From assembly GCA_905214625.1 (NCBI GenBank), contig CAJMMQ010000008.1:37186-101185 (forward strand): a DNA stretch of 64,000 nt. Direction: 5' to 3'. Within the stretch, counting starts at the first letter, position 1. Each line of letters opens with the position of its first letter. Position numbers and translations under genes: made by a program. Below are positions 17,662 to 26,732 of this stretch, piece after piece. Under the pieces are notes generated by a model that saw only the letters and a list, made by a program, of their open reading frames with translations, searched no databases and was not told the DNA's origin. The DNA comes from an uncultured bacterium. Its GTDB lineage: Bacteria > Bacteroidota > Bacteroidia > Bacteroidales > Bacteroidaceae.

Positions 17662-18525
17662 TCAGAACAGCGTAAGCGAGTAAAGATATACAACGGCTGC
17701 AGGCATGGCCATAAGCGAAGAGTCGAAACGGTCGAGCATTCCGCCATGTCCGGGCAGTATGTTGCCGCTGTCCTTAACGCCAAGGGTGCGCTTGAAGAGC
17801 GACTCTACAAGGTCGCCCCATGTGCCGAACACGACAACAACAAGGCCAAGACCCATCCACTGCGGTATGGTAAGTCCTGATGTGTTGCCGTTCTGTCCGT
17901 CGATGTATCCTATCAGCCATGCCACGGCCAGAACGATGATGGCGCCGCCTATGGAGCCTTCCCAACTCTTGCCGGGCGATACGCGCGGAAACAGCTTATG
18001 CTTGCCGAAGAGTGATCCGCTGCAGTAGGCACCCGTGTCGTTGGACCAAAGGAATATGAACACGCAGAGCGGTATCATATAGTTGAAAACAATGTTTCCG
18101 TCGGGGGTTGCGTTAAACGCAAGCACGTTGATGGTAGAGAAGGGCAGGGCTATGTACATCTGGCCGAGCATGGTGTAGGCCCAGTCGTTTATCGCGTTCT
18201 CCGTCTTCATGTAAAGCTCGCTGATGAAGAGATATACTATTGTAAGCAGATATGGTATGAACACGGCACCGCTCTGAATCATTCCGCTGCAGAAGCCTCC
18301 TACGGCAAGGAAAAAGTAAACTCCCGCCACTGTGCTGATAAAGCGGTTTACCTGTACGCCCTTTACATCGTTCACCAGTCCGCAGTATTCCCATGTCGTC
18401 AGTCCTGTTACGAGAGCAAACAGAAACTCCATGGCGATAGGTCTCATGAAGCATACCACGATGGCTGCTACAAAGAACACGCCTGTGATGCTTCTTACAA
18501 TAAGGTTCTTCATCTTGTCACTCAT
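17662..18525 (-). CDS. cdsA: Phosphatidate cytidylyltransferase CdsA
   Basis: This 287-residue polytopic membrane protein carries the CDP-diglyceride synthase signature near its C-terminus: SLFKRTLGVKDSGNILPGHG followed by GMLDRFDS. Upstream is FLWSNDTGAYCSGSLFGKHK and PGKSWEGSIGG. It converts phosphatidic acid and CTP to CDP-diacylglycerol for phospholipid synthesis. It follows ftsH by 7 bp and ends the rsfS-ftsH-cdsA operon; a strong bidirectional hairpin lies downstream. Confidence 0.95.
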   Translation of the reverse strand: MSDKMKNLIVRSITGVFFVAAIVVCFMRPIAMEFLFALVTGLTTWEYCGLVNDVKGVQVNRFISTVAGVYFFLAVGGFCSGMIQSGAVFIPYLLTIVYLFISELYMKTENAINDWAYTMLGQMYIALPFSTINVLAFNATPDGNIVFNYMIPLCVFIFLWSNDTGAYCSGSLFGKHKLFPRVSPGKSWEGSIGGAIIVLAVAWLIGYIDGQNGNTSGLTIPQWMGLGLVVVVFGTWGDLVESLFKRTLGVKDSGNILPGHGGMLDRFDSSLMAMPAAVVYLYSLTLF

Positions 18526-18532
18526 ATCTCAT

Positions 18533-20596
18533 CTATTTTGTTTCTTGAGAATTGTCATTGCTGTCAGAAATACCGGTTTCAGCATTGTTTTCAGATACCG
18601 GTTTCTGATTTACGGTGTTGTTGTCAGTCTCGCTGCTTTCGGGCAGAGCCTTGTCGCTTTCTCCTTCTTCCTTAGAGTCTTTTCCCTCTTCCTCCATAAT
18701 CTCCTCAGAACGGCTTACCCATGGGCGCTTGCCGAATATTGTCTCAACGTCTTCAGCAAATATAACCTCACGTTCGAGCAGCATTTCAGCCAGTTTGTTG
18801 TGGCCTTCTTTCTGTTCAGTAAGAATCTTCTTCGCGCGCTCATATTGCTCGTTGATCATTTTCAGCACCTCGTCGTCCATTATCTTGGCTGTTGTTTCAG
18901 AGTAAGGACGCTGGAAACTATACTCGTTGTTGTTATAATAGCAGATGTTCGGTAGCTTGTCGCTCATACCGGCGTATGCAATCATGCCGTAGGCACTCTT
19001 TGTAACGCGCTCAAGGTCGTTCATTGCTCCTGTTGATATATGACCGGTGAACAGCTCTTCGGCAGCACGTCCGCCAAGTGTGGCACACATCTCGTCGAGC
19101 ATTTCCTCTTTTGTGGTTATCTGTCTTTCCTCCGGCATATACCATGCTGCGCCCAAAGCCCTTCCGCGCGGAACGATAGACACCTTGACGAGTGGGTTGG
19201 CGTGCTCGAGGAACCATGATATGGTGGCGTGTCCTGCCTCGTGCAGTGCGATGGTGCGGCGCTCGCCCTGAGTCATAACCTTTGTCTTCTTTTCAAGTCC
19301 GCCGATAATGCGGTCTACTGCATCGAGGAAGTCCTGCTTGCCGACAAATTTCTTGTCGTGGCGGGCTGCTATCAGCGCAGCTTCGTTGCACACGTTGGCA
19401 ATGTCGGCACCAGAGAATCCCGGAGTCTGGCGTGCAAGCATGTCTATGTCTACCGACGGGTCTGTCTTTACGGGTCTTAGATGAACCATGAATATCTCCT
19501 TACGCTCGTTGAGGTCAGGCAGGTCTACGTTTATCTGACGGTCGAAACGTCCGGCGCGCAGCAGTGCGGAGTCGAGCATGTCGGCACGGTTTGTTGCTGC
19601 GAGAATTATCACGCCGCTGTTGGTTCCGAAACCGTCCATCTCGGTCAGCAGGGCATTAAGTGTGTTTTCGCGCTCGTCGTTGCCTCCCATTGACGGGTTT
19701 TTGCTTCTGGCACGGCCAACGGCATCAATCTCGTCGATGAATATGATGCATGGTGACTTCTCCTTTGCCTGGCGGAACAGGTCGCGCACTCGGCTTGCTC
19801 CGACACCTACGAACATCTCAACGAAGTCAGAACCGCTCATAGAGAAGAAAGGCACTCCGGCTTCGCCGGCAACGGCTTTGGCTAAAAGAGTCTTACCCGT
19901 TCCCGGAGGACCTACGAGCAGAGCGCCCTTAGGAATCTTGCCTCCAAGGTCGGTATATTTTTTTGGGTTTTTCAAAAACTCAACAATCTCCTGCACCTCC
20001 TGTTTTGCTCCGGCCTGTCCGGCAACATCCTTGAAGGTGATATTTATGTCTGCTCCCTTTTCATACATCTTGGCCTTGCTCTTGCCAACGTTGAACACGC
20101 CTCCGGCGTTGCCTCCGCCTCCACTCATACGGCGCATGAAGAACAGCCAGATAAAGACGAAAAACAGTATAGGCGCAAGATTAAGGAGTATGGTCATAAA
20201 GTCGCTGCCCTTTTTGTTCTCGTAATTAAGGTTGCCCTTGAATTTTCCTGATTGGCGTTCTGCGTCTACAAAGCTTTCAACCTTGTCTGCGCTTCCGAAC
20301 TCGGTGGTTACGTAAGGTTCTTTTCCCACTTCCTTTGTTCCTGCCTTGAACACATTTCTGATGTATTCGGGCTTTACGTACATCTTCAGTGTGCTTTCAT
20401 CCTTGTTCAATACAATTTCTGATGCGTAGCCTTTGGTTACATACGACCTGAACTCATCGTAAGAAACCTTTTTGCTTGCGCTTCCGCCAACGGCGTCGCC
20501 TCCCATCAGGTAAACGCTGATAAGCCCTATGATTACAAGCATGTAAATCCAGCTCATGCTGAATTTTGGCATCTTGTTGTTTTTATCTTGTTCCAT
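18533..20596 (-). CDS. ftsH: ATP-dependent zinc metalloprotease FtsH
   Basis: The 687-residue protein has two N-terminal transmembrane helices (about 13-30 and 140-158) around a periplasmic domain. The AAA module has Walker A GPPGTGKT, Walker [16 protein letters not shown] and second region of homology [11 protein letters not shown]. The zinc protease motif HEAGH (about residue 453) is intact. It degrades membrane and regulatory proteins at the inner membrane. The last about 50 residues are Glu/Ser/Asn-rich and probably disordered. It lies between rsfS and cdsA. Confidence 0.97.
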   Translation of the reverse strand: MEQDKNNKMPKFSMSWIYMLVIIGLISVYLMGGDAVGGSASKKVSYDEFRSYVTKGYASEIVLNKDESTLKMYVKPEYIRNVFKAGTKEVGKEPYVTTEFGSADKVESFVDAERQSGKFKGNLNYENKKGSDFMTILLNLAPILFFVFIWLFFMRRMSGGGGNAGGVFNVGKSKAKMYEKGADINITFKDVAGQAGAKQEVQEIVEFLKNPKKYTDLGGKIPKGALLVGPPGTGKTLLAKAVAGEAGVPFFSMSGSDFVEMFVGVGASRVRDLFRQAKEKSPCIIFIDEIDAVGRARSKNPSMGGNDERENTLNALLTEMDGFGTNSGVIILAATNRADMLDSALLRAGRFDRQINVDLPDLNERKEIFMVHLRPVKTDPSVDIDMLARQTPGFSGADIANVCNEAALIAARHDKKFVGKQDFLDAVDRIIGGLEKKTKVMTQGERRTIALHEAGHATISWFLEHANPLVKVSIVPRGRALGAAWYMPEERQITTKEEMLDEMCATLGGRAAEELFTGHISTGAMNDLERVTKSAYGMIAYAGMSDKLPNICYYNNNEYSFQRPYSETTAKIMDDEVLKMINEQYERAKKILTEQKEGHNKLAEMLLEREVIFAEDVETIFGKRPWVSRSEEIMEEEGKDSKEEGESDKALPESSETDNNTVNQKPVSENNAETGISDSNDNSQETK

Positions 20597-20656
20597 GTTT
20601 TTTTCAGTTAATATAATGTTTCTGAATTAACTTTCATGCTTTGCGTTGTTGCATTA

Positions 20657-21016
20657 TCAGTCTAAATCCGGTATTCTTGTCTGTTCAGCATCTTCCCAAA
20701 GATTTTCTAAATTATAATACTCGCGTACTTCAGGAAGAAAGATATGAACCATTACGTCTGTGTAGTCCATTGCCACCCATTGCGCATTTGTCAGTCCTGC
20801 AACATGTACGGGCTTCTCGCCGGCGTGTATTCTGGCGTATTCTTCAACAGAGTCTGTTATTGCCTCTATCTGTGACGGTGAGTTGCCTTGGCATACTATA
20901 AAATAATTGCATATAGCGCCCTCGATGCTTCTCAGGTCAATTATGTTTATGTTCGACCCTTTTTTTTCTTGAATACCTTTTGTTATTGTCTCAACTAAAT
21001 TTTTTGTTTGTTCCAT
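20657..21016 (-). CDS. rsfS: Ribosomal silencing factor RsfS
   Basis: Starting at the ATG at 21016 gives MEQTKNLVETITKGIQEKKG, 119 residues, the usual RsfS length. A further in-frame ATG at 21076 would add an unlikely 20-residue extension. Conserved features are DLRSIEGAICNYFIVCQGNS, HVAGLTNAQWVAMDYTDVMV and HIFLPEVREYYNLENLW. RsfS binds ribosomal protein L14 and blocks subunit joining in starved cells. It leads the rsfS-ftsH-cdsA operon. Confidence 0.93.
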   Translation of the reverse strand: MEQTKNLVETITKGIQEKKGSNINIIDLRSIEGAICNYFIVCQGNSPSQIEAITDSVEEYARIHAGEKPVHVAGLTNAQWVAMDYTDVMVHIFLPEVREYYNLENLWEDAEQTRIPDLD

Positions 21017-21112
21017 TAAAAAATAAGATGTTGTTAATGCTCTGAAATTTTGATATATGCGGGAAAAGAAATCCAATTCTGTTTATCCCTTAAAAATGTA
21101 TTTTATTTTATG

Positions 21113-21120
21113 CAAAGGTA
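21113..21120 (-). promoter_or_regulatory. Probable -7 element for rsfS-ftsH-cdsA
   Basis: The minus strand reads TACCTTTG, matching TAnnTTTG, 97 bp before the chosen rsfS start. Confidence 0.5.
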
Positions 21121-21192
21121 CACTGATTTATCGTAAAACGGTTATAAAACAGCATTATTTTGAGATTTTTTAGAAAAAAGTCGGTAAAAATG

Positions 21193-21222
21193 TTGCCAGT
21201 TAAAAAAAAATGCGTACCTTTG
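21193..21222 (+). promoter_or_regulatory. Probable tRNA-Gln promoter
   Basis: TTG (21193-21195), 19 bp, then TACCTTTG (21215-21222), a near-ideal Bacteroidota promoter 40 bp before the tRNA. Confidence 0.75.
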
Positions 21223-21262
21223 CAATCGCAATCAGGAAACAAAACGATTGCAGACATAAAAT

Positions 21263-21333
21263 TGGGATATGGTGTAATGGTAACACTACAGATTCTGGTC
21301 CTGTCATTCCTGGTTCGAGTCCGGGTATCCCAA
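21263..21333 (+). tRNA. tRNA-Gln(CTG)
   Basis: A 71-nt cloverleaf: acceptor TGGGATA (21263-21269) with TATCCCA (21326-21332) and discriminator A; D-arm GTGTAATGGTAACAC; anticodon loop TTCTGGT with CTG; T-arm CCTGGTTCGAGTCCGGG. The anticodon stem ACAGA/CCTGT closes with an A-C mismatch next to the loop. No CCA is encoded. It has its own promoter and terminator. Confidence 0.9.
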
Positions 21334-21340
21334 CAAAGAA

Positions 21341-21375
21341 GATGCAAACTTATATAGGTTTGCATCTTTTGTTTT
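21341..21375 (+). terminator. tRNA-Gln terminator
   Basis: GATGCAAAC (21341-21349) pairs with GTTTGCATC (21358-21366), followed by TTTTGTTTT. Confidence 0.85.
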
Positions 21376-21511
21376 ATATATTATTATGTATCATTTGTAT
21401 AGTGGCTGGCGCAACATTGTAAAATAAATATGATTTGTGATGAAAATATTTCTTTGAAACTCATCATTCGTCACAATAGCATTAATGTTGATTGATAATT
21501 AGAGGTATATA

Positions 21512-21543
21512 GCGTGATGAGTTGGAGTGCCGAAGCATCACGC
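21512..21543. other. Inverted repeat downstream of the nucleotidyltransferase-fold gene
   Basis: GCGTGATG (21512-21519) pairs with CATCACGC (21536-21543). There is no T tract; it could be a weak terminator for the minus-strand pair ending at 21614 or have no role. Confidence 0.3.
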
Positions 21544-21613
21544 ATTAGCTTATGTGTGGATATTGTTCCTATTTCAGTTTTATGGCCGACAGGCCCGATG
21601 TGCAGCTGATAAT

Positions 21614-22693
21614 CTAATATCTGGCAGCTTTTCTCCAAAAGAAATGATAAAGCCTGAATACGGGCTCCCAGATACTTTCACCAGGAAATATGAGCATGAA
21701 GCGCGCGTCGCGCACAAGCCGCTGTATATTCTTTTTCAGTTGGTTACCACGGTATTTGTCTATGCGCTTGTCGTAGAAACCAAAGTTGCCCGAGAGCATA
21801 ATCTCGTTGAGCAGAAACTTGCCGAGGCGTTCATCGGCCTTTACAATTAGATATTTGTCGTCAAGACAGAAAACTTTCTGCATTACATACATTACAGCTG
21901 TAGCCATTTTATACAGTCCGCAGTGTTTCAGCGTGCGTGTGTCTGCCTCTTGTTCTTCTTTCGTGAATCCTTGCCGCAGCACATAGTAATAGTCTAAGAG
22001 CTGTTTTAGGCCGATGCCCTCGTGGAAGAAATGGTTAGAGATATGCGCCATCTGGTATATACGGTTGAATGCTGCCGTGGGCACGGCAATGCTTCCTGCT
22101 CCGTCGGGCAGCTGTACAATGTTTGCAAACTGTTCGCCTGCGTTCTTGTTGAAATAGTTTTGCAGTCTGGCGTTGCTTATAAGATTGTTCATAAACTGGG
22201 GACGGTAGTGCAGCTCAACGGTTGTTCCACCGTAGTCGGGAAAGTCTGTGTGATGATAGCATCGTTTGTATCCCTGGGCCATGTAACCTACAGTCTTCAT
22301 CACCTTCTTGTATCCGCCTTCAGCCCATATGTCTATGTCGCCCGGCGTGCGCATGTGCCGGTCTGGGTAGAGCAGGGCATTTCCCTGTCCTTTAAGCAGA
22401 CAAGTGCGCAGACCTTTACGCCTGAATGTGTCTGAAACTTTTGCTGCGTTGATGTTTACTTTTATGTTGAGTGTGGCTATTTGACGGCTTATGGAAAACC
22501 ATTTCATGGCTGTCTCCTTATCTGGAAGACATTCTTTTGGCAGTTTGTTTATGCCATAGAAAATAACGCCTTGAAGGTTTTGTTCTTTGGCCATGCGGAA
22601 CAGTAGAGGCCAATCGGTGGCTGTAATGTTTTTAGGAGCGGGTTGTGAAGCATCGATTGAAAACCGCAGAAGCTGGAAAAACTTTGATGTCAT
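21614..22693 (-). CDS. Nucleotidyltransferase-fold protein (PF14907-like)
   Basis: This 359-residue protein has the Pol-beta-like signature LLKGQGNALLYPDRHMR followed by TPGDIDIW at about residues 99-125. The GD-x-D dipeptide pattern supplies two metal-binding Asp residues. I match it to the uncharacterised Bacteroidota nucleotidyltransferase family, often found with polysaccharide or lasso-type clusters but also alone. Substrate unknown; there are no surface-polysaccharide genes nearby. It follows the small TPR gene by 18 bp, so the two form a probable operon. Confidence 0.75.
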   Translation of the reverse strand: MTSKFFQLLRFSIDASQPAPKNITATDWPLLFRMAKEQNLQGVIFYGINKLPKECLPDKETAMKWFSISRQIATLNIKVNINAAKVSDTFRRKGLRTCLLKGQGNALLYPDRHMRTPGDIDIWAEGGYKKVMKTVGYMAQGYKRCYHHTDFPDYGGTTVELHYRPQFMNNLISNARLQNYFNKNAGEQFANIVQLPDGAGSIAVPTAAFNRIYQMAHISNHFFHEGIGLKQLLDYYYVLRQGFTKEEQEADTRTLKHCGLYKMATAVMYVMQKVFCLDDKYLIVKADERLGKFLLNEIMLSGNFGFYDKRIDKYRGNQLKKNIQRLVRDARFMLIFPGESIWEPVFRLYHFFWRKAARY

Positions 22694-22711
22694 GATGCAG
22701 AACTGAACAGG

Positions 22712-23386
22712 TTATTTGCATTTAGCGTACATTTCTTTCAGCGCTCCGCGTGCAACTCCGCTTCTTACAAGCCGGTCAAGCAGAGTTTTTGCCTCTCTTT
22801 TCCTGTCAAGACAAATAAGCACCTCAACTTTGGAGATGACATAGTCTTGGTTGTCAGGCTCGCGTTTAAGGGCCTCGTCACAGTCATACAGCGCGACTTC
22901 ATACGCTTTCATGTCTTTTTCAAGCTCGGCTCTTGCTGCATACACCACGCTGCTGTCAGGAAACATTTCAACGAGGTTGTTCAGCTGGTCGAGGGCTTGT
23001 GTGTTGCGTTTCAGCTGTATGTATGTGTAGGCCAGTCCGAGGCGGGCCTCCATGTTGCGCGGAGATATTTTCAGAAAATCCTCATAGTCGTTTTTGGCAA
23101 GTTCATACCTGCGCATATTGTTGTTGGCATAAGCCCTGTAATATAGTGCCGACAGGTTTGTAGTGTCCTTCATCAGGATTTCGCTGCATGTCTTGGCCGC
23201 GTCCTCCCATTCAAGCAGCTGAAGGTTTATATTAGCCTTTTGCAGCTGCAGCTTTATCGAGTCAGGATGCTTTGCAAGCATGTTGTTTATCACAGATAAA
23301 GAATCACGCCATTGCTTTTGTGTCTGCGCCTTCAGGGCGGTGACACTAAGCAATAGCGTGAGTATGCAGATAATTTTAAATTTCAA
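22712..23386 (-). CDS. Exported tetratricopeptide-repeat protein
   Basis: 224 residues with an N-terminal signal peptide (cleaved near ALKA-QT) followed by about five TPR units; clear ones are SALYYRAYANNNMRRYELA and ARLGLAYTYIQLKRNTQALD. Likely periplasmic scaffold; no enzyme domain is seen. It is upstream of, and probably co-transcribed with, the nucleotidyltransferase-fold gene. Function unknown. Confidence 0.8.
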   Translation of the reverse strand: MKFKIICILTLLLSVTALKAQTQKQWRDSLSVINNMLAKHPDSIKLQLQKANINLQLLEWEDAAKTCSEILMKDTTNLSALYYRAYANNNMRRYELAKNDYEDFLKISPRNMEARLGLAYTYIQLKRNTQALDQLNNLVEMFPDSSVVYAARAELEKDMKAYEVALYDCDEALKREPDNQDYVISKVEVLICLDRKREAKTLLDRLVRSGVARGALKEMYAKCK

Positions 23387-23429
23387 TTTACCTTATGTGT
23401 ATAAGTTGTTCTTGTTGCATTTATGAAAA

Positions 23430-25322
23430 TCAGTCCTCGTCTTTATTTTCAGCGTCGATGGCCTTGATTTTCTCGCGTACAAGGTTCATGTCGTCTTTCA
23501 GCTTCTGAACCTTTCTGTTCATCTCGTCGATTAGGCTGTTGCCCTTCTTGCTTGAAGCATTGAGGAAGCCGAGGTTATTTTCATAAGTCTGAACTTCCTG
23601 CTTGATTGCCTCATAACGGCGCATCAGTCGTGCTCGTTCGTTGTCAAGAGCGTCAGCTCCCTTTTCTGCAACGTTCTTCAAGCTGTTCTTGAATTTGTCA
23701 AGACGGCGGCGTGCCGTAGAAATATTCAGCTCTTTATATAGTCTGTCGAGAATGTCGTGATATTCTTTGTAGAGCTTGTCTTTCTCTTTGAACGGAACAT
23801 GACCTATGGCGTTGTATTCGTCTATAAGCTCTCGCACTTTCTCCTGAATGTTGCCTTCGGCGTTTTCTGCCATAGCCTTCAGCTGCTCTATTATGCCGCG
23901 TTTCTTTTCAAGATTTGCGCGCTCCTCATTGCGTGTTCCTGCATTTGCGTTATTGCGTGCCTCAAAGAAGTGGTTGCATGCTGTGAGGAATTCGTTCCAA
24001 AGCTTGTCGCCAAGTTTCTTGGGAACCATTCCTATTGTCTTCCATTCTTTCTGAAGGGCTATCAGCTTGTCGCTTGTTGACTTCCATTCAGTGCTGTCCT
24101 GCAGTGCCTTAGCCTGTTCGATGAGCGCTCTCTTCTTGTCGGCATTTTCGGCGAACTGCTGTTTCATGTTCTTGAAGAATTCTGCCTTCTTGCTGAAGAA
24201 ATCGTCACAGGCAGCGCGGAAACGTTCAAATATCTTTACGTTCATCTTCTGCGGGGCGAAGCCTATAGTCTTCCATTCAGCCTGAATGGCTATGATGTCC
24301 TTTGTCTTTTTCTCCCATTCGCCGGCAGTCTTTATTTCGCCTTTAGCTATTTCTTCAATTTTCTCGCATAGTGCGGTCTTCTTTGTCAGGTTGTCTTCTT
24401 CTTTGGCGCGAAGCTCCTCGAAGTGCTGCTGATGGCGTTTGTTTATTATTGTAGACGCAGCCTTGAAGCGTGCCCACACTTCCTCGCGGAGTTCCTTAGC
24501 CACAGGTCCGGTCTCACGGAATTCCTGATGCAGCTTCTGGAGCTGGTGGAAAGCGCTTATTACATCTTCTTCATCACCGAGTTTTTCGGCAGCCTCACAT
24601 ATTTTTGTCTTTATTTCGAGGTTTTTCTTAAAGTCGTATTCGCGTGCCTCGCTGTTCAGTTTCAGCAGGTCGTAATACTGCTCTACATAAAGCTGGTAGT
24701 TGCGCCACAGTTCGTTGGCCTTTTCTGCCGGCACGAGCTTAATCTCTTTCCACTCCTGCTGCAGCTTTTTGAAGTCCTGATATGATTTGTTGGCTTCTTC
24801 GGGAGAAGTCACCATGGCCTTTATCTTTTCAATGATGTCAAGCTTTTTCTTCAGGTTTTCCTGCTTTTCCTTTTCCTGCTCAAGGAACAGCTTGGCGCGT
24901 TTTTCCTTTATCACGCCCATTTCGGCCTTAAACACCTCTTCGTCTTCGTCAGGAAGCACCTTGTAGCCGGCAGGGTCGCCGCCGCCCTCAAGATATGCTT
25001 TCATGTCAGCTTCTCTTTCAGCGAAGTGAAGTTTGTAGAAGATGGTTTTTAGATAGTCTATTTCGCCTTTCTGAGGATGTTCGTCGCTGTGGGCGATTTC
25101 TTTCATCCTTTCAATTATTTCGCCTTTGGTTTTGTATACTTTTTTCAGCTCAGCTGCATCAAGGTTGTCTGAGGAAATTTCTTCGGTTTCAGTAGTTTCG
25201 GTTGTAACTTCCGCATTGTTTTCAGCGGCAACGCAGCTTTCCTGCATGTTGTTTTCTGCTGATTCAACATTCAGTTTTTCAGTGTTCTCTTGGCTGAGTG
25301 TCTTTTCTTGAGAGTCCATCAT
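23430..25322 (-). CDS. DUF349 coiled-coil protein
   Basis: 630 residues, Lys/Glu-rich and almost wholly helical. After an acidic Glu/Asn/Thr-rich N-terminal tail (about 1-55), at least five DUF349 repeats follow, recognised by WKEIKLVPAEKANELWRNY, FRETGPVAKELREEVWARF, WKTIGFAPQKMNVKIFERF, WKTIGMVPKKLGDKLWNEF and IGHVPFKEKDKLYKEY. No signal peptide, so cytoplasmic. DUF349 proteins are widespread in Bacteroidota; their role is not established. It stands alone with its own -7 element. Confidence 0.88.
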   Translation of the reverse strand: MMDSQEKTLSQENTEKLNVESAENNMQESCVAAENNAEVTTETTETEEISSDNLDAAELKKVYKTKGEIIERMKEIAHSDEHPQKGEIDYLKTIFYKLHFAEREADMKAYLEGGGDPAGYKVLPDEDEEVFKAEMGVIKEKRAKLFLEQEKEKQENLKKKLDIIEKIKAMVTSPEEANKSYQDFKKLQQEWKEIKLVPAEKANELWRNYQLYVEQYYDLLKLNSEAREYDFKKNLEIKTKICEAAEKLGDEEDVISAFHQLQKLHQEFRETGPVAKELREEVWARFKAASTIINKRHQQHFEELRAKEEDNLTKKTALCEKIEEIAKGEIKTAGEWEKKTKDIIAIQAEWKTIGFAPQKMNVKIFERFRAACDDFFSKKAEFFKNMKQQFAENADKKRALIEQAKALQDSTEWKSTSDKLIALQKEWKTIGMVPKKLGDKLWNEFLTACNHFFEARNNANAGTRNEERANLEKKRGIIEQLKAMAENAEGNIQEKVRELIDEYNAIGHVPFKEKDKLYKEYHDILDRLYKELNISTARRRLDKFKNSLKNVAEKGADALDNERARLMRRYEAIKQEVQTYENNLGFLNASSKKGNSLIDEMNRKVQKLKDDMNLVREKIKAIDAENKDED

Positions 25323-25374
25323 ATAACTTTTTATTCGTTCATGAATTGGTTTTCCATGTAAATCTTTAGGCTTG

Positions 25375-25382
25375 CAAACTTA
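25375..25382 (-). promoter_or_regulatory. Probable -7 element for the DUF349 gene
   Basis: The minus strand reads TAAGTTTG, matching TAnnTTTG, 53 bp before the start. Confidence 0.5.
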
Positions 25383-25435
25383 ATTAAAAATATTGTAAAT
25401 ACCTAATAAATTTGGAAAAAAACGTTTTTCTTAGG

Positions 25436-26362
25436 CTAAATGAGTCGTTTGTGACGGAAAATCCACCATGATATGCCTGAAATGAGCACGGATACTATTA
25501 TGGCTATTACGAAGCCGTATTTCCATTGTTCCATGCCGTTTATTAGGTTCATTCCGAGCAGGCTGGCTATGAGCGTGGGAAACATCAGGATAATCGACAC
25601 TGAGGTGAGTGTACGTATCACGGTGTTCATGTTGTTGTTGATGATGCTCGAATATGTGTCCATCGTCGACTCGAGGATGTCTGAATATATGTTTGTGGTC
25701 TCGCGCGCCTGGCTCATCTCGATGTTTACGTCCTCTATCAGGTCGGCGTCGAGCTCGTCCACCTGCAGCTTGAACTTCAGCTTTGCCAGAAGGTTCTCGT
25801 TGCCGCGGATTGACGTGATGAAATAGGTCAGCGAGTCTTGCAGTCTTGACAGTCCGATAAGCGATTCGTTGTTCACCTCTTTGTCAAGATTGCGCTTTGA
25901 TTTCTCTATCAGGTTGTTTATCTGTTTCAGCCGTTTCAAGTACCATACGGCCGAAGAGAGGAACAGACGGAAAATCATGTCTACGTAGTCGGTGAAGCCT
26001 TCGCCGCGCTTCTGCTGATAGCTCACGAAGTCTATCATCATGTTTGTTTCGTGAAAGCACACTGTTATGGTTACGTCGCGCTTGTGTATTATGCCGAGCG
26101 GCACGGTGGTGTAGGGCGTTCTCGACCTTATTTCCTTAACGAAAGGTATACGCAGGATTATGAGCATCCAGCCGTCGTCGTATTCGTAACGGGCACGCTC
26201 ATCATTATCGCTGATGTCTGAAAGGAAATAATCGGGAATTTTAAATTCATTTTCAAGAAGACGCTGGTCTTCTTCCGTCGGGCATGTCACTTGTATCCAG
26301 CAGTTAGGCTCCCACTCGCCAATCTGCTTTAAGCCTTTGGTTGTGTTCCAATATGTTCTCAT
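25436..26362 (-). CDS. corA: CorA-family magnesium transporter
   Basis: 308 residues with a long cytoplasmic N-terminal domain and two C-terminal transmembrane helices. The pore motif GMN follows the first helix (LIASLLGMNLINGMEQW), and the second helix ends in the basic tail FRHKRLI. This is a standard CorA layout; it should form a pentameric Mg2+ (or Co2+/Ni2+) channel. It is monocistronic, with a 130-nt leader between its promoter and start that shows no riboswitch I recognise. Confidence 0.92.
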   Translation of the reverse strand: MRTYWNTTKGLKQIGEWEPNCWIQVTCPTEEDQRLLENEFKIPDYFLSDISDNDERARYEYDDGWMLIILRIPFVKEIRSRTPYTTVPLGIIHKRDVTITVCFHETNMMIDFVSYQQKRGEGFTDYVDMIFRLFLSSAVWYLKRLKQINNLIEKSKRNLDKEVNNESLIGLSRLQDSLTYFITSIRGNENLLAKLKFKLQVDELDADLIEDVNIEMSQARETTNIYSDILESTMDTYSSIINNNMNTVIRTLTSVSIILMFPTLIASLLGMNLINGMEQWKYGFVIAIIVSVLISGISWWIFRHKRLI

Positions 26363-26491
26363 TTGCTAATCCTCCGAAACGGTTATGACTGTACGGCGGT
26401 CAGCATCAATGAGCAAACCTCCGCACCTACAAGTTCATATTTTCCGCGTAATAATCGTCCATGAATAAATTAAAATTTCTGTTTTGCGGTG

Positions 26492-26522
26492 CAAAGATAC
26501 TGTAAGTTGGGCTAATCTCAAA
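26492..26522 (-). promoter_or_regulatory. Probable corA promoter
   Basis: On the minus strand TTTG (26519-26522) and TATCTTTG (26492-26499) are 19 bp apart, an ideal Bacteroidota promoter. Confidence 0.7.
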
Positions 26523-26657
26523 ATAAAAATGAATGAAATGATTTTTAATTTTGTATTTAATCTGGTGTTATGGGGTGTCATGGCGCATCTTTGTTCTATT
26601 TTTATAGTGTTGGTTATGCTTGTGCAAATTAAACTCTAATGCGGTTTGGGTTAAACA

Positions 26658-26694
26658 AAGGCTCTATCGCCTTTTTATCAGCGTATAGAGCCTT
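26658..26694 (-). terminator. Hairpin after the BACON lipoprotein gene
   Basis: AAGGCTCTAT (26658-26667) pairs with ATAGAGCCTT (26685-26694), 39 bp past the stop; the minus-strand flank is TTTGTTTAA. Confidence 0.65.
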
Positions 26695-26732
26695 GGGTCT
26701 TCTTTTTGTGTTGTCTATATATTGTTATTGTG

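Larger units (their letters stand above)
26363..26732. other. Intergenic region between corA and the BACON lipoprotein gene
   Basis: 370 bp holding the corA promoter (26492-26522), a corA leader of about 130 nt without a recognised riboswitch, and a hairpin at 26658-26694 after the lipoprotein gene. Confidence 0.6.

Noticed and set aside
26363..26491. Mg2+ riboswitch (M-box) in the corA leader
   Set aside because: The leader is about 130 nt, and none of the conserved M-box stems were recognised.
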